Assembly (NCBI GenBank): GCA_001051155.2
Contig: JYIP02000009.1
Span: 310,001-374,000 of the forward strand
Direction: 5' to 3'
Length of the DNA: 64,000 nt
Source: Chrysoporthe austroafricana
Taxonomy: Eukaryota > Ascomycota > Sordariomycetes > Diaporthales > Cryphonectriaceae
The translations under genes were made by a program, and so were the position numbers. The notes beneath the pieces were generated by a model that worked only from the letters and a program-made list of their open reading frames with translations, was not told where the DNA came from and ran no database searches. Below are positions 11,560 to 23,400 of this stretch, piece after piece (positions within the stretch are counted from its first letter, which is position 1; every line of letters begins with the position of its first letter).

Positions 11560-11755
11560 AGTGATAGAGAAAGAGATAGAGAATGAGGCAGGAAACGCAG
11601 TAGACAACGCGGTAGAGAATGCGGTAGAGAATGCGACAGAGAACGCTATAGAAAAGAGATAGAAGATGTGATGGAAAATGAGACTGCAAAAGAGGCAGGA
11701 GAAGAGATGCAGCAACAGGTAGAAGATACGGTGGAAAATGATCAAGGGTTGTGAA
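11560..11755 (+). repeat. 12-bp minisatellite encoding Glu-Asn-Ala-Val-type units, frame-broken
   Basis: The units gcggtagagaat and variants read NAVDNAVENAVENATENAIEK in one plus-strand frame. That frame stops at 11660. The following bases continue the same acidic pattern in another frame (EIEDVMENETAKEAGEEM to a stop near 11755). A one-base change in the AAAAG run at about 11652-11656 would explain the switch. It may be a minisatellite or the remnant of a helical repeat protein; no complete gene model was found. Confidence 0.5.
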
Positions 11756-12418
11756 ATGTACAGAGGGTCGTGACATTACGTGGGACTAATAAATCCCGTT
11801 ATACCAAACGGTGCGTCACATTCATACTTGCCTCCCTCCCCAACAACAATGTTGATCTCCGTCATGCTGTTGTGCCACAGCCTGACGAGCATCGCAGCAG
11901 AGGCCTCGTAACGCGGCCGCCCATAGGATGCGAGCTCGGCAATAGTATCCTTAGCAAGCATATGTAGCGATCATGTTGTCGACTACGGTCTGGGAAAACG
12001 TCTTGCAAGTGGTGGCCAGCTGAGTGAACATGTTCGCCCGCGTTCATAGATCACGAGCAGTCAAGATATGCAGTCACTTCCAATTCATACCACGCACCAC
12101 TCGCCGGATTACCGGTAGTTTGTTTTTAATTAGTCAATGCCCCAAACCACCGATCTCTCCACGCCGCACACCCGGGAGCCGCCATCCTCGCCAGCTCCGC
12201 GTCGAAGACGACCGAACACGTGAACTCATTCTACATGGCAGCCCATCCAGCATTACTCCTCATCAAGATGTGCAGCACACCCAACTTCCAATCGTTGCTC
12301 CATAAGAGGGCAGGGGCCACGGCTAGCAGGCGTGAGATAGTCGTCGAAGATGAGCTGTCCATCAACAACAGTACGCTCCACGCAAACGACCCTGTGGACA
12401 ATAGTGCGTTCGTTATAT

Positions 12419-12581
12419 TTTTTTTTTGTTTTGAATTTTTTTGATTTTTTTTTTTTTTAATTTTTTTTTTTTTTTTTTGGTTGCTGCTCTTGTTTTCGAA
12501 TTATATGGAGTAGGGACATTAGTCTAGAAAGAACTTTTCTGAAAACAGAATCTAATAAGCATATGCGCGCGCGCGCGCGCG
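12419..12581. repeat. Poly-T/AT-rich tract followed by (GC)n microsatellite
   Basis: Bases 12419-12478 are almost all T with scattered G/A interruptions. Bases 12565-12581 are an uninterrupted GC dinucleotide run, followed by a GA-rich stretch. It lies in the gene-poor tract and has no coding potential. Confidence 0.9.
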
Positions 12582-14491
12582 AGGGAGAGAGAAAGGATAG
12601 AAAGGAGCAGCTACGGAAAGAGCTTGGAGTGAAACCGATTTACTGACGATAGACCAGGAGAACAGATATCCGCGGAGGAAAACGATATTACCCAGGTATA
12701 CAGATATATGCCGAGAATAGAATTTCGATCCCAATGATCTTCGTCATCAGTGAGAAGCCTGTTCACTCTGGCAAAGGCCATCCAAAAGAAGACAACTTTC
12801 ATAGTAAATAGCATTGGAGGTACCTAATTATTTGTATATGAGAGCATTGCAAAGATCATTCTATAGAAGGTATTAAGATATACAGACTCAGGAATGCCTC
12901 AAGCAATATAGGAGAAGAGATCATCGTGCAAATATCCATTCTCTAAGACAGTGCTAGCGTGTAGACTTGCTGCAGTTACGCCAGCTGATCAAGCTGCAAT
13001 CCCTGTTTAGTTTCTTTCTCTTGCCGCTTGACTGTATCACAATACGAAGAAGCTTTGGCTTTAGCAATGAAGAGAGCGAACTGTTACTGAATAATTCTTA
13101 TTTTCAAACGCCAACCCATATCAATGTATGATATAGAAAGCGAGTACTATGGGAATCTGTGCAAGAAAATCTTCAGGCTTTTGTATGACTACTTTGGCAT
13201 GCCGTTTTGGGCTACCTGGGCGATTCCGGACTATCCAAGAACTCCCTTTCTCCACCACATTAGTGTTTAGAAATTAGCAGGGAAACCGTATACCTTTTCA
13301 CGCTCCCAATTTATTTCTGCAATTCCATCTCTCAATGCTTTCTAAAACGTCTCAGGCCCCATTGCGATAACGCGAGGTTATGTTGCCTACCTTTCTCTAC
13401 CGGACTAAGGGGGGAAGAGGATTACACGTTGCGGGATCACTTCGGTATCTTGATGCTAGGCGACCAAAGGTAGTATCTCCTAGCCCTGATCATGTGTACC
13501 TGTTACCACACTACACGGCCATTTTTTTTCGTGCAACCCTCCGTCTGATGGACGGAGCCGGAAATCCTATGCTCCGTGCCTTAATCTCCCTGAGATCGTA
13601 TCAGTAAGGGTCAGAAGACCCCACGCAAGGACCGAGATGATGTAAGAGGTGGCTCTAGATACACATGTTTATCGATTGTTGGGTAACATTTGAGGGGCCA
13701 CATGCTCGTGAATGTCGGTACTGCAAAGAGATCACACGAGCTTCCTTTTTGGGACAGCCGACATAGCACTCAGGGTTCACCTAACCCAGCGTCAGATCCT
13801 CTCATGCCGCAAAGTTATTGGAAAGCTAGGCTTCTGGGAGTCGTGAACTTCTTGAGAAGCTGTCGGCCGTGTAAACAATCATGGCCGTGGTCGCCTTATA
13901 ACTTGGCGAGACATATGGTCGTCTCCAGACACGTATACGGCCGGAGCACTGAATGCTATGACTAACACTTGGAAGTTGTAACGTGTGTAAGCTTACATCT
14001 CCGCGTATGTTTGAACATGCGGTGGGGTAGTAATTGCCATGCAGCCCTCCGCTACGACGCACAATGGTCTTCCGAGCTATCTCTACCGAGGCTTGGACGA
14101 GCCGCCGGTCTGGATCCGAGTCCGGATTTGAGTCTTGAACAGTGTTCATAGATATCAATTAACCCACTATTGGGATCTTGCTTTTAGTTCTTGCTTTTAG
14201 TAGAGCGAAATAGTGGAGTGGAATGTCACTTGACCATTCACCGAGCCCCAGTTCCCCCCCTTTTTTTTTATCCTATTGTATCAACGTAGTCTGCAGCCTT
14301 ATCTTTTTATGCTGCTCCCATCCAGCCAGCATCATCACGACAATCATCACGCAAGAGTCTGTCCAGCAAATGAATAGCATACTATCTTCCGAGCGTTCCG
14401 TAATGCTCCGGATGATATACGGTCCGACTCTGATTAGAGTGAGGAGATATTCTAGACCTTACACCAATACCTGCCGGTACCGTCTCCATAA

Positions 14492-14810
14492 TCTGACATC
14501 GACGGCTTCACGACTATCTCCGCGTGCGACCGCGGCGGCACATCGGAAGATACGGGGACTTTCATCGTTGAATCTATTGAGCAATGGATCTCGCAGTGTC
14601 AATACCGACCTATGGACGGTGTAAACGGCTTCTGAAGCCCTTTCCCTGGAAGTTCCGCCGAGGTCGAATCTAGACGCAACATTGACCGATGATAAGCAAG
14701 CTATCATAGAACTTGGAAGACATAAAACGTTTGTCATAGGCCTAGCAGACGCGATCAAGCCTACCAAGACTGTTCCTCGCGCTTCTTCATTTTTTCAGTC
14801 AAATCACTAG
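14492..14810 (+). pseudogene. Possible decayed coding remnant with one frameshift
   Basis: From 14492 one plus-strand frame reads SDIDGFTTISACDRGG...TFIVESIEQWISQCQ and stops at 14633-14635. From 14637, in another frame, a further protein-like stretch runs (ALSLEVPPRSNLDATLTDD...AIIELGRHKTFVIGLADAI) to a stop at 14808-14810. Both parts have balanced composition unlike the surrounding noncoding DNA. I do not recognise the family, and the intervening gap is too small for an intron. It could also be chance. Confidence 0.3.
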
Positions 14811-14853
14811 GTTTCTTCTCCCTCGACCGTTATTGTGCCAGCCAAGCAACATC

Positions 14854-17800
14854 ATGAAAATCCCATACCCACTCATTCTATCCCTTGGTAGTAGTGTGTC
14901 AGCTGTCAGTCGCCGTACTATCTTGCAGCCTGCCAAGGCCTCCAATGGCACTGCTCCTCAAGCTAAGCGGTACATCATTGAATTTGAACAAGTATGTGGC
15001 TGAAGCATTTCAAGAAAAAAAAGAAAAAGAAAAAGAAAGTGGAGGAGCCTTGTGTTGACAGGAGCCTGTGATGTAGGGATCGGACTACCCTGCCATCCAG
15101 AGCGCCATAGCAGCACAAGCCGGAACCACCATCCTGCGCGTTTTTGATACAGATGTATTCGCCGGCGTCAGTGTCGAGTCTACCAGTCAGGACGTTGATT
15201 CGCTGTCAACTATTAATTCAGTAGCTCAGGCATGGACCTCAAAGATCATCACCCTCGACACATCAATTCCTTCCCGGTCATGGACCGCCATAAACGCAGC
15301 AACCGAGGCCGCTTCAAGTAACTATTCTGTGCACGCACAAACTGGTGTCGACAAACTTCACGCTTCAGGCATTCTTGGCGAGGGAGCAGTTATCGCGGTG
15401 GTTGACACAGGCACCCAGTACACCCACCCTGCCCTTGGTGGATGCTTCGGAGCCGGCTGTAAGGTCGCGGGTGGTTATGACCTCGTTGGTGACGGCTGCT
15501 GGCCAGAGGCAGGCTGCGACCTTGAACCAGACGATGATCCTATGGACGAAATTGGTCATGGGACGCATGTGTCTGGTATTGCTGTTGGTCAGGCTCCTAA
15601 TGGTATATTCGTTGGAGTCGCCCCTGCAGCCACCTTACTCTCGTACAAGGTCTTTACTGACCTCGACGACACAACTGAGGACATACTCATCGAAGCTTTT
15701 CTCATGGCGTACCAAGCGGATGCCGATATTATCACATGCAGCGTGGGTGGTGCCGGCGGCTGGTCCAGTGATGCGTGGGCGGTCGTAGCATCACGAATTG
15801 CAGAGCAGGGAGTCATCGTCACTATCGCGGGCGGCAACGACGGAGAAGAAGGGCCATACTACACTTCAGACGGATCTTCCGGGCAAAGCGTCCTCGCCGT
15901 GGCTTCAGTCGAAGCAGAGACGACGGCCGAGGTTGCCTTCCTCGCTAACTTTACAGTGAACAACCAGACAAGTTCTGCCGCGGTCGGCTATTATGCGGGA
16001 TTCGAACCGATTCCGTATACATACAGTAAGTTGAACGGACGTTGTGAAGCTCTCACTATTTTTTCTCATCATATTCTGTATGACGTCTAGAATTACTAAG
16101 TCTATGTCAAGAGGCTTCTCTTTCTTGTTTCTGCTGTTTTTCTTTTCTTTTCTTTTCTTTCTTTTTTTTTTTTTTTAAACAAAAAATGTAACCAGAACTC
16201 CCGTAATAGTTAGGACATTTCTGAACAAAACTTCTTGACTGACATCTTGGTTAACAGCGGGTTTACCTATTTATCCCCTCTCGCTGAATACAAGCTCAAC
16301 GACTGACGCGTGCGAACCTATCAGCTTGAATCTCACGGGAAAAATCACACTAGTCCACGTAGGAGACTGTGAAGGCTCTGTTCAGCAGACAAACGTCCAA
16401 GACGCAGGTAGTCATCTCACCTTGTGGTATCTTGGAGACGACCCACTGGACATTCCTGGTTATACCCCAATTGGAGGTTTTACAGGTGTCATCTCCGCTG
16501 ATGCTGGAGCCGCTATAATCGACACAATCAGGGCCGGCGGAAGCGTGATAGGAGACTTCACGACAATCACCTCAGAGAATTACTTTGTTGGCATGCCCAA
16601 CCCTGCAGGCACTGGCGGACTGCCTAACTACTACACATCTTGGGGACCGTTGTACGATCTAAACATCAAACCTGACATTGCCGCTCCGGGAGGTGATATC
16701 CTCAGTACATATCCAACCGACTCATACGCCGTACTCAGCGGAACTTCGATGGCGACACCTTACATTGCGGGAGTGGCAGCTTTGTATATTGGCCACTTTG
16801 GCGGCCGTAAGAACAACTCTGACTTCAGCGCCAGCCAGCTCATGATGCGAATTATCTCCAGCGGCGAGTCACTCCCGTACTTCGATGGTGAAACGTTGAC
16901 AAATTACGGTTTGTATGCGCCCACGGCACAAGTTGGCACAGGCATCATCAATGCGACAAAAGTACTAGAATTTACATCATCTCTGTCATATTCAAAATTT
17001 GCACTCAACGACACGCAACATTTCTCTGTCTCTCACTCTGTCGAAATCACCAATGCTGCCGAAGAGACGGTGACATACACATACGATATCCAAGAAGCCG
17101 CGGGATTCGAGACTTGGTTACCTGCAGATTCGAGTGACGATACCACGCCAAGGCCAGTGGACTTCTTTGAGCTTGTGCCAACTGAGATGAAGCCTAGTGT
17201 TTCACTGCCATTAGTTGCAGCCCTGGCGGCTGGAGAAACCCGTACTGTGTCGTGAGTCCGAATGTGTTCATTTTGTGTATTTTGCGGCATACAGCTAATC
17301 TATCCTTAGTTTCAATTTTGCGTATCCGACAGGGCTTGTCAACCTCCCACTGTATAGCGGCAAGATCCAAATCAACTCAAGTCTCGGTGAATCATTATCA
17401 ATACCCTACCTCGGTACGTTCTTCTGTGATGCGGCATAGCTGTGAAGTGGCATTTTTGACTAGCTTCTGTATACACCTTGAATATACTAACTGACCCCAG
17501 GTGTTGCTGGCAATCTCGAACAAATAATCTCCGATCAATGGCAAGCTGGTTATCCCTACGTAGTGTCTGGACTCAGCGCTACCAACATCAGCGATAAGTC
17601 GTCGCAAGTATTTGCATTCCCGCCGGAGAAATGAACGTATTATACTAATCCTATCTTCAGATTCACGTTCAATCTTTCAACGACCTCGCAGGACTTCCCT
17701 CAGATGTTTGTTCGAACGCAATGGGGAACTGAACAGCTACGGTGGGATGTGAGTCCTTTCTTGTAATCTACTCGCGCCTTCTTACTGGTTTATATGTGAA

Positions 17801-18242
17801 ATAGTCTGACCGGAATTTGTGAAGATCTTCGAAGAAGATTGGGCGGAGTCGGAATGGTCATATCCGCCCGTTATTGGAAAGAACGGCTACGTGGGATCAG
17901 TCACTTACTGGGAGTACTCAGGCGAGGTCACCATTTATGATGCTTCTGTGGATCCCAACACCACCATTGCGTTCCCCTTAACAGATCTGGCCCGATCAAC
18001 AGTGGATGTTGACGATGAAGAATACTGGTGGTTTGGAGGGCTAGCGAATGGAAGCCAGATCCAAGCCGGCAATTACGTGTGAGTCTCCTTGAGTTAGTCG
18101 CGCCTCATTCTATAAGTCTGATGCTAACTCCAATTTGTTGCAATTTAGGATGCGTTTGGCAGCTCTGTTGCCTTTCGGAAACCCTGCCTCTTCGCAAGGA
18201 TGGTCAACCTATACGAACAACTTTACCGTTCTGCCACTGTAG
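14854..18242 (+). CDS. Secreted subtilisin-like serine protease (S8, minor extracellular protease type)
   Basis: Eight exons (14854-14991, 15077-16025, 16258-17251, 17310-17413, 17501-17603, 17661-17748, 17825-18078, 18149-18242) give 907 residues. After a signal peptide (MKIPYPLILSLGSSVSA) comes an I9-like prodomain from about residue 38. The catalytic triad is visible: Asp in VVDTGTQYTHP, His in GHGTHVSGIA and Ser in SGTSMATPYIAGVAAL. A PA-type insert (KITLVHVGDCEG) lies between His and Ser. The C-terminal half is the beta-sandwich region typical of vpr-like fungal subtilases. It likely degrades extracellular protein. The fifth intron appears to be a GC-AG intron (GCAAGT at 17604). The seventh exon starts after GTGAAG at 17824 with a CTGAC branch 15 nt upstream; using the earlier ATAG gives an immediate stop. 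The second intron (16026-16257) is long for this locus and holds TTTTC repeats. Confidence 0.92.
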
Positions 18243-18643
18243 TTGTTTTGGAGGACCTACGCAATGGCAATATGAGACTGATTACTCATTTATTTATTTC
18301 TTTTTTTCTTTGTCTTTCTCTTTTGGTCTTTTTTCCTCATTCCGTGAGATTATGACCGCCAATGAGCTAGACTGCGTCAAGTATCGATATCAACATGTAC
18401 GCCTTACTGCACCCACTTGGCACCACAGCATGAAAGCCGTCAGGCCCGGGGTCATTGGATGATCTAAACCTTGTAGACGTGCAAAAGCTCATGAGAATGA
18501 TTTATTATAATTGAATTGGTTCCTGGTGAAAAAAATGAGACCCTGCTTCATTATACCAAGGAGGACCTCTGTTGAAATTTAATTTCTCAAGGGCCCTAGT
18601 TTAGTAAACCTAGTATTTGTCAGCGTTTTCGTTTCGAGCTCAA
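18243..18643. other. Short convergent 3'-3' interval
   Basis: About 400 bp separate the stop codons of the subtilase and the MFS permease, which converge. T-rich stretches just after 18290 could serve the subtilase poly(A) region. No gene is seen. Confidence 0.5.
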
Positions 18644-20226
18644 TTACACTGTGCCATCCCCGATTCCTTCTCCTGAGGGCTCTTCATTTCTTGTCCTGCT
18701 TCGCGAATCCCTCAACTCTAACCATCGCATTAACAAAGACGTTAATATCAGTATCACGCCGAAGCTCGCGCAAGCAATGAATCCAGGCTTAAACTGCGGC
18801 GCCTCCGAAGTTCTCCACACGGCGTCCTGAAACCATATCTGATTGACGTAGGAGAATACGTTCGAAAAGGCTGTCATAAATCCTCTCATCTCGTGATCGT
18901 CTGGCATCAAGTCGGGAAACCATGAATAGTACAGGCCTGGAACTCCGGCAGCCGAGTATGAAAGGTAGAAGGCGAAGTATTTCAGTCCAATGGGAACATT
19001 CCAGATAGCGAGCACAATCGTCGCAAATATTGTTCCTCCTTCCATGACTGCGATGGCTTGCCATCTTCGGCCTGCGAGAAGTGGGGAATCGGAAAGCATT
19101 CCAGCAACAATCTGAGTGACAGCCCCGACGGCATACTGCCCGGTAGGCCACACGTTGCGCTGGTAAACTGAGTATCCGGCGTCCTTGAGGTAGAGTGAGA
19201 AGAAAGGTTGTTGAGAAGGGAGGCCGCATTGTACGAAGAAGTACGAGGTGCCCAAGATCCAAAATTGCCAGGTTGCAAAGATGCGGAAGATTTTTGTCTT
19301 GTTCCATGCCGATGCTCCCAGTGGTTTGTATCCGTCGTCGATAAGGCGCTTCTGTGCGAAAGCTGCTTCTTCTTTTGAAATATAGAACGCTCGCGTGTTT
19401 TCTGGGAAGTCTGGATTGAAGAAGTATCCCAGGACTCCAATGGGAAGGCTGATGATACCACAGACAATGAAGAGCCATTGCCATCCAGAATGCCCAAGTT
19501 TGCCGTCAAGGCCGTCGTATGCACCCGCCTGAAGGTAGCCGGAGAACATTCCTGCAAGAGTCGCAGTTGAATAGAATAAAGTCACCCGTTTCGCCCGCTC
19601 ACTTCGAGTATACCAACTTGCAATAAGGTAGATGATAGTCGGGAAGAACGCGCCCTCGCATAGTCCTACCAGAAAGCGAATAGCATAGAGTTGCGACACA
19701 TTCGTGACTGCTGCCGAGCTGAAAGTACAGACCGACCAGAGGATCTCCAAAGTTGAAATGACATAGGATGGCCGGACCTTGGTTACAAGAATAACAGCAG
19801 GAATCTGACTGATGACATAGCCCGCCGTGAACACATTCGCAGCGTACGTTAATTCGTTGCCGCCCATGCTAATAGCTTCCGACATGCCTGATACGTAGGC
19901 ATTGCTGATATTTGCTGCAGATATATCAATTATTACCGAGAGCTCTTTGCCAATGTGCCAGGATGTATGATTAATTGCGTACCTTGATCAAGATTCTTGC
20001 AAAAGTAGCCGAGACACGTATAGGTCAAAAGAAAAAAGTCAAGCTTCAGGAGAAACTTCTTCTCATCAGCCGATTTATCAGGGTCATCCCAAATATAGCG
20101 CTGAACGGTACGCCCAAAGGATTCTTTCTTCTTCCCATCGACAGCGTTAGGTTGTATCCTATTAGCCTCCTCGGAGAGCACCTGTGGTGACTTCTCATCG
20201 GCTCTATCAATCGTGACAGACGACAT
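18644..20226 (-). CDS. MFS anion:cation symporter (allantoate/pantothenate/aromatic acid permease type)
   Basis: Two exons (19983-20226 and 18644-19914; 68-nt intron, donor GTACGC) give 504 residues. An N-terminal cytosolic tail of about 60 residues leads into [32 protein letters not shown], the hallmark TM1 region of the fungal anion:cation symporter family (Dal5, Liz1, Tna1 relatives). RFLVGLCEGAFFPTIIYLIASWYT is the family's TM4 signature, and 12 helices can be traced to LLMRWLELRDSRSR. Members import small organic anions such as allantoate, pantothenate, nicotinate or aromatic acids. The gene points away from, but sits 1.3 kb beside, the oxidase/monooxygenase pair. Import of an aromatic carboxylate is therefore a reasonable inference, not a demonstrated role. 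Confidence 0.92.
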
Positions 20227-21570
20227 GGTGATGTGTCCGTGAGAGAAACTGAGATGAGGATCTCCGTCGACGGAGACAATAGATTAGCGACGGGCGATCA
20301 GAGTTCGACGTTTCTCTCTGAGCCTGAACTGCATTATATTCATATTCAGCCGAAGGTCTGGCCGGCTGCGTGTCTGTTTCCTTGGCTTTAGTTGGATCGT
20401 ATGAATCTTCCATATAGCTTAACGCGAGGATATTGAGAGATATGCCCCCTGCTACATGCATGGGTTAGATGTCGCCATGCTAGCTGCAAATGAGCTGAGA
20501 TCCCCTTATCACCATGTCTAGGTGGGCTCGCCCGTGAAAGCAGAGACAGGCTTCAAACGTCTAGCCACTCTTGTGACGATTAGGCTTGCGCACACCCAGC
20601 ACGCCAGCACCCACTCATTACTTAATTTCTTGGTAGACATGCAATAGCAATGTGAGGGGGAAATGACGAGATTCGCACTATGCAGTGTTAATACAGCTGG
20701 GTGCAAGGGAGGTGCCGGGGGTCCTTTCTCATTGCTGAGATCAAATTGCGTGATTGTCAGCGTGCTCAAGAATTAGGTTTGTCCCGCGCGAAGAATTGCA
20801 ACGGCTGAGGCAGGAATACTACCATGCCTGAAATGACAATAATAAATTCTGAATTCTAGCCACTGCCTTTGGACATCGGCAATATCACTCGGCGCTTTGT
20901 CGTACCGTAGCAACTGACTCTGACATTGATAGGTCACCTCAGCACGGGATCAGAACATCCCTACTAACTGAATGTTCATGATCTTTGTACACCTCTAATG
21001 CTATCTAAATGCAGGCCCATCAAATGGAACACTTTATAAACTTCTAGCAAGCTGATCTGAGCTTTTCTGAGAATGCTTAACTACGCTCATTGCTTGGAAG
21101 TCCCAGGCCGGACCTGATCTGTTGGCACATGCCGCAGCTCTTAGCATGTAATCAAGCGTCAGAAATGTCGCCGCTGCCTGCAGGATAGACTAAAGCTACC
21201 CTCTTGCGTTTTCTTCTCCATTCACATGTGATGATATTTTCTAAAAATTGTATTATCTGTCAGTATCATTCAAGCTATTCGGAGTGACAGGTTCCAGAAC
21301 CCAGTGCTATGTCGAAATCGGTAACGTTGGCTAGAGTATACCGTAGCTGCGCTGCAAAGGCCCGAGGCTTGTGCACATTTACAAGGATTTGTCATGATGG
21401 GGCGGAAAGTTTTGTTCTGGGGACAGCAAGCAGGAACATGGCTGAGAGACCATTTTAGTATGCAAGTAATAGTGGGGATATATATTTCCCTCCCCACCCC
21501 CAAAGCAGTCACGAATGCAGTAAGAGTTACCTTTTCGAAGATCCACTTGTAATGCGAGAGAGCAGTAGCT
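20227..21570. other. Intergenic: promoter of the anion permease
   Basis: This 1.34-kb stretch lies between two leftward genes. The part next to 20227 is the permease promoter. Small ORFs at 20207-20769 look like chance. No repeat or RNA gene is recognised. Confidence 0.45.
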
Positions 21571-23400
21571 TCAAGACCCATTTGCGCCCAGCTCTTGCCG
21601 CGGCCCGATTGTCCCCATATCCACATCACCCTCCCCAAGCTCCCACCCTCTACCTCTGAATCTCCTTGGCCAGATGCCGTTCTTCCCAGGAGCTAGTATC
21701 CCGTTGGGATCTAGAGCGTCCTTGATGGTCTCGTTCAGTCGCAGCAACGCCTGGTCGCCCCAGCCGTACGTCCTCGCGATCTGGTCCGCAAAGAGCAAAT
21801 GTGTGCGGTACTCCCCGAAGCCCTTCCGCGCGCACTCGCCAATCATCTCGCGCATCAGTATCACCGCACGTCGTTTCTGATCGGGGTCCCCTCGATCGTA
21901 TACGATGTTCGCGATGTAATGCATCTCCCTTCCGGCAATGCATAGGGTGGGGAACAAGTCGAAGCCATGTTTGGTGTGCAAGGTGGCGATGATGTTATGC
22001 AGCACTCTCGCGTCCTTACCGCGTGTGGGTGCGATTGGGGAGAAGAATAGGTGTGCACCGTTAGGCACCCAGTTGAGCCAGTTGAGCTCTGTCAGCACCG
22101 GAACACCGGAGCAGACAAGGGCCCGCGAGTGCAGATAGTGTGAGGATGGGACGTCTTCAGGAAGAAGAAGCCGAGTGCCCGGTATCTGAGAGGTAAAGGC
22201 TTCCTTGACGAGCTCGAGTTGGCTTTGAATAGACTCGTGAGACCCATACTGTGTCCCATAGAAGACCCAGGCGCACTCTCCTAGTGGGAGGTCTCTCGAT
22301 GCTTTGGCAATTTCTTCTCGGGGCATCGGGCCTGTGCCGGTCCAAAACTTTGACTTTGGAATGCCGGTCACATTCAACTCCTGGATCACGTGTCGCAGCT
22401 GCGGTATGTTGCCGAGAATGCGCTGTTGAGCCAGCGGGCGGATGATTTCCACAATCTTCTCGAAGTCGCCATCCTTTGGAAAAGTCAAGCAGTAGCTTTG
22501 ATGACCAGTTGGAGGCATCAGGTGGAAACCCATCTTCGTCACGATGCCAAAGTTGCTCTGTGAGAAGATGCCTTCAACCGCGGGGCCGTATGCGTGCTGG
22601 AAAGACTGCCACGTAGGATTGTCTTCTCCATCTGGGCCTGGCATCGCCCCCATCCCGGTGCGCAGGAGCTCACCATTTGGCAATACCAGTTCCATGCCGC
22701 AGTGATTCGCGAAGTGGTCTCCATATGGCGTGTATCCAACACCTCTATCGAGAGCATTTCCAAGCACGCTGCCGCCTCCGAGGTCAGGTGTATCGATCCA
22801 GAGCGGGAGTTCGCGCTTTTGAATCTCTTCGTATAACTTGAAGTATGTAACCCCTGGTTCGACAACACAGCTCGCATTCTCGGCGTCGATATTGATAATC
22901 GAGTGCATTCGTCTTCCTAAGTCGACCACAACACCTCCGGGTACGCGCGGGGCAGCACCACCGTATCCAAGATTCCTCCCCAGGGAGATGGGGTAGATAG
23001 GGATGGAGTATTTGTTCGCCCACCGGACAACGACCTGGACCTCCTCAGTCGAGCCCGGATAGACGAGTGCACTTGCGACTAGCTCATCGTGGTCGACGAT
23101 ATGAAAGGCGTCATGTGTGTTCGGAGACTCGATGTACCACCCATCTTCAAGTTGTTCCGCGTCGTTCACAACGACATTACCTTCACCGATTTGTGCTTTT
23201 AGATCTTGCAGTGCACCTTGGAAGGTCTCAAGCGTGACGTCCGGGGGCAGGCGAAGAGTGGATCGTCGTGCTTGCTTGACAGGAAGCGTCCGACTCTGAC
23301 GGAGCAACTCCCTCACTGTCCCAGCTGCTTTTGAAAGCCGGGATGGACTACCAGAGTAGACGTCCTCGAGGGTTGGAGGAGTATCGCCGGTGGCTACCAT
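21571..23400 (-). CDS. Vanillyl-alcohol-oxidase-type FAD oxidase (4-phenol oxidoreductase)
   Basis: A single-exon gene encodes 609 residues; the ATG at 23400 is the first true ATG in a longer open frame. The family oxidises para-alkylated or para-alkoxylated phenols (vanillyl alcohol, eugenol, 4-alkylphenols), producing H2O2. The FAD-binding PCMH region includes YPISLGRNLGYGGAAPRV (about 136-154), whose Tyr matches active-site Tyr108 of the Penicillium enzyme. WIDTPDLGGGSVLGN carries the equivalent of catalytic Asp170. REMHYI matches the segment with the flavinylated His422, and GEYRTH matches Tyr503-Arg504. C-terminal DPNGILAPGKNGIWP is also typical. The protein has about 45 extra N-terminal residues and a Gly-rich tail compared with the usual length of about 560. 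There is no signal peptide, so it is probably intracellular or peroxisomal. It is divergent from the flavin monooxygenase at 23902, suggesting joint control. Confidence 0.93.
   Translation of the reverse strand: MVATGDTPPTLEDVYSGSPSRLSKAAGTVRELLRQSRTLPVKQARRSTLRLPPDVTLETFQGALQDLKAQIGEGNVVVNDAEQLEDGWYIESPNTHDAFHIVDHDELVASALVYPGSTEEVQVVVRWANKYSIPIYPISLGRNLGYGGAAPRVPGGVVVDLGRRMHSIINIDAENASCVVEPGVTYFKLYEEIQKRELPLWIDTPDLGGGSVLGNALDRGVGYTPYGDHFANHCGMELVLPNGELLRTGMGAMPGPDGEDNPTWQSFQHAYGPAVEGIFSQSNFGIVTKMGFHLMPPTGHQSYCLTFPKDGDFEKIVEIIRPLAQQRILGNIPQLRHVIQELNVTGIPKSKFWTGTGPMPREEIAKASRDLPLGECAWVFYGTQYGSHESIQSQLELVKEAFTSQIPGTRLLLPEDVPSSHYLHSRALVCSGVPVLTELNWLNWVPNGAHLFFSPIAPTRGKDARVLHNIIATLHTKHGFDLFPTLCIAGREMHYIANIVYDRGDPDQKRRAVILMREMIGECARKGFGEYRTHLLFADQIARTYGWGDQALLRLNETIKDALDPNGILAPGKNGIWPRRFRGRGWELGEGDVDMGTIGPRQELGANGS

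Larger units (their letters stand above)
10836..14853. other. Gene-poor 4-kb tract with simple repeats and decayed coding-like stretches
   Basis: No intact gene could be supported between the RRT8-like gene and the subtilase, which are divergent. The tract holds a 12-bp Glu-Asn-Ala-Val repeat (about 11560-11755), a poly-T region with a (GC)n run (12419-12581) and a frameshifted coding-like relic (14492-14810). The other small ORFs are short and featureless. Confidence 0.55.
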
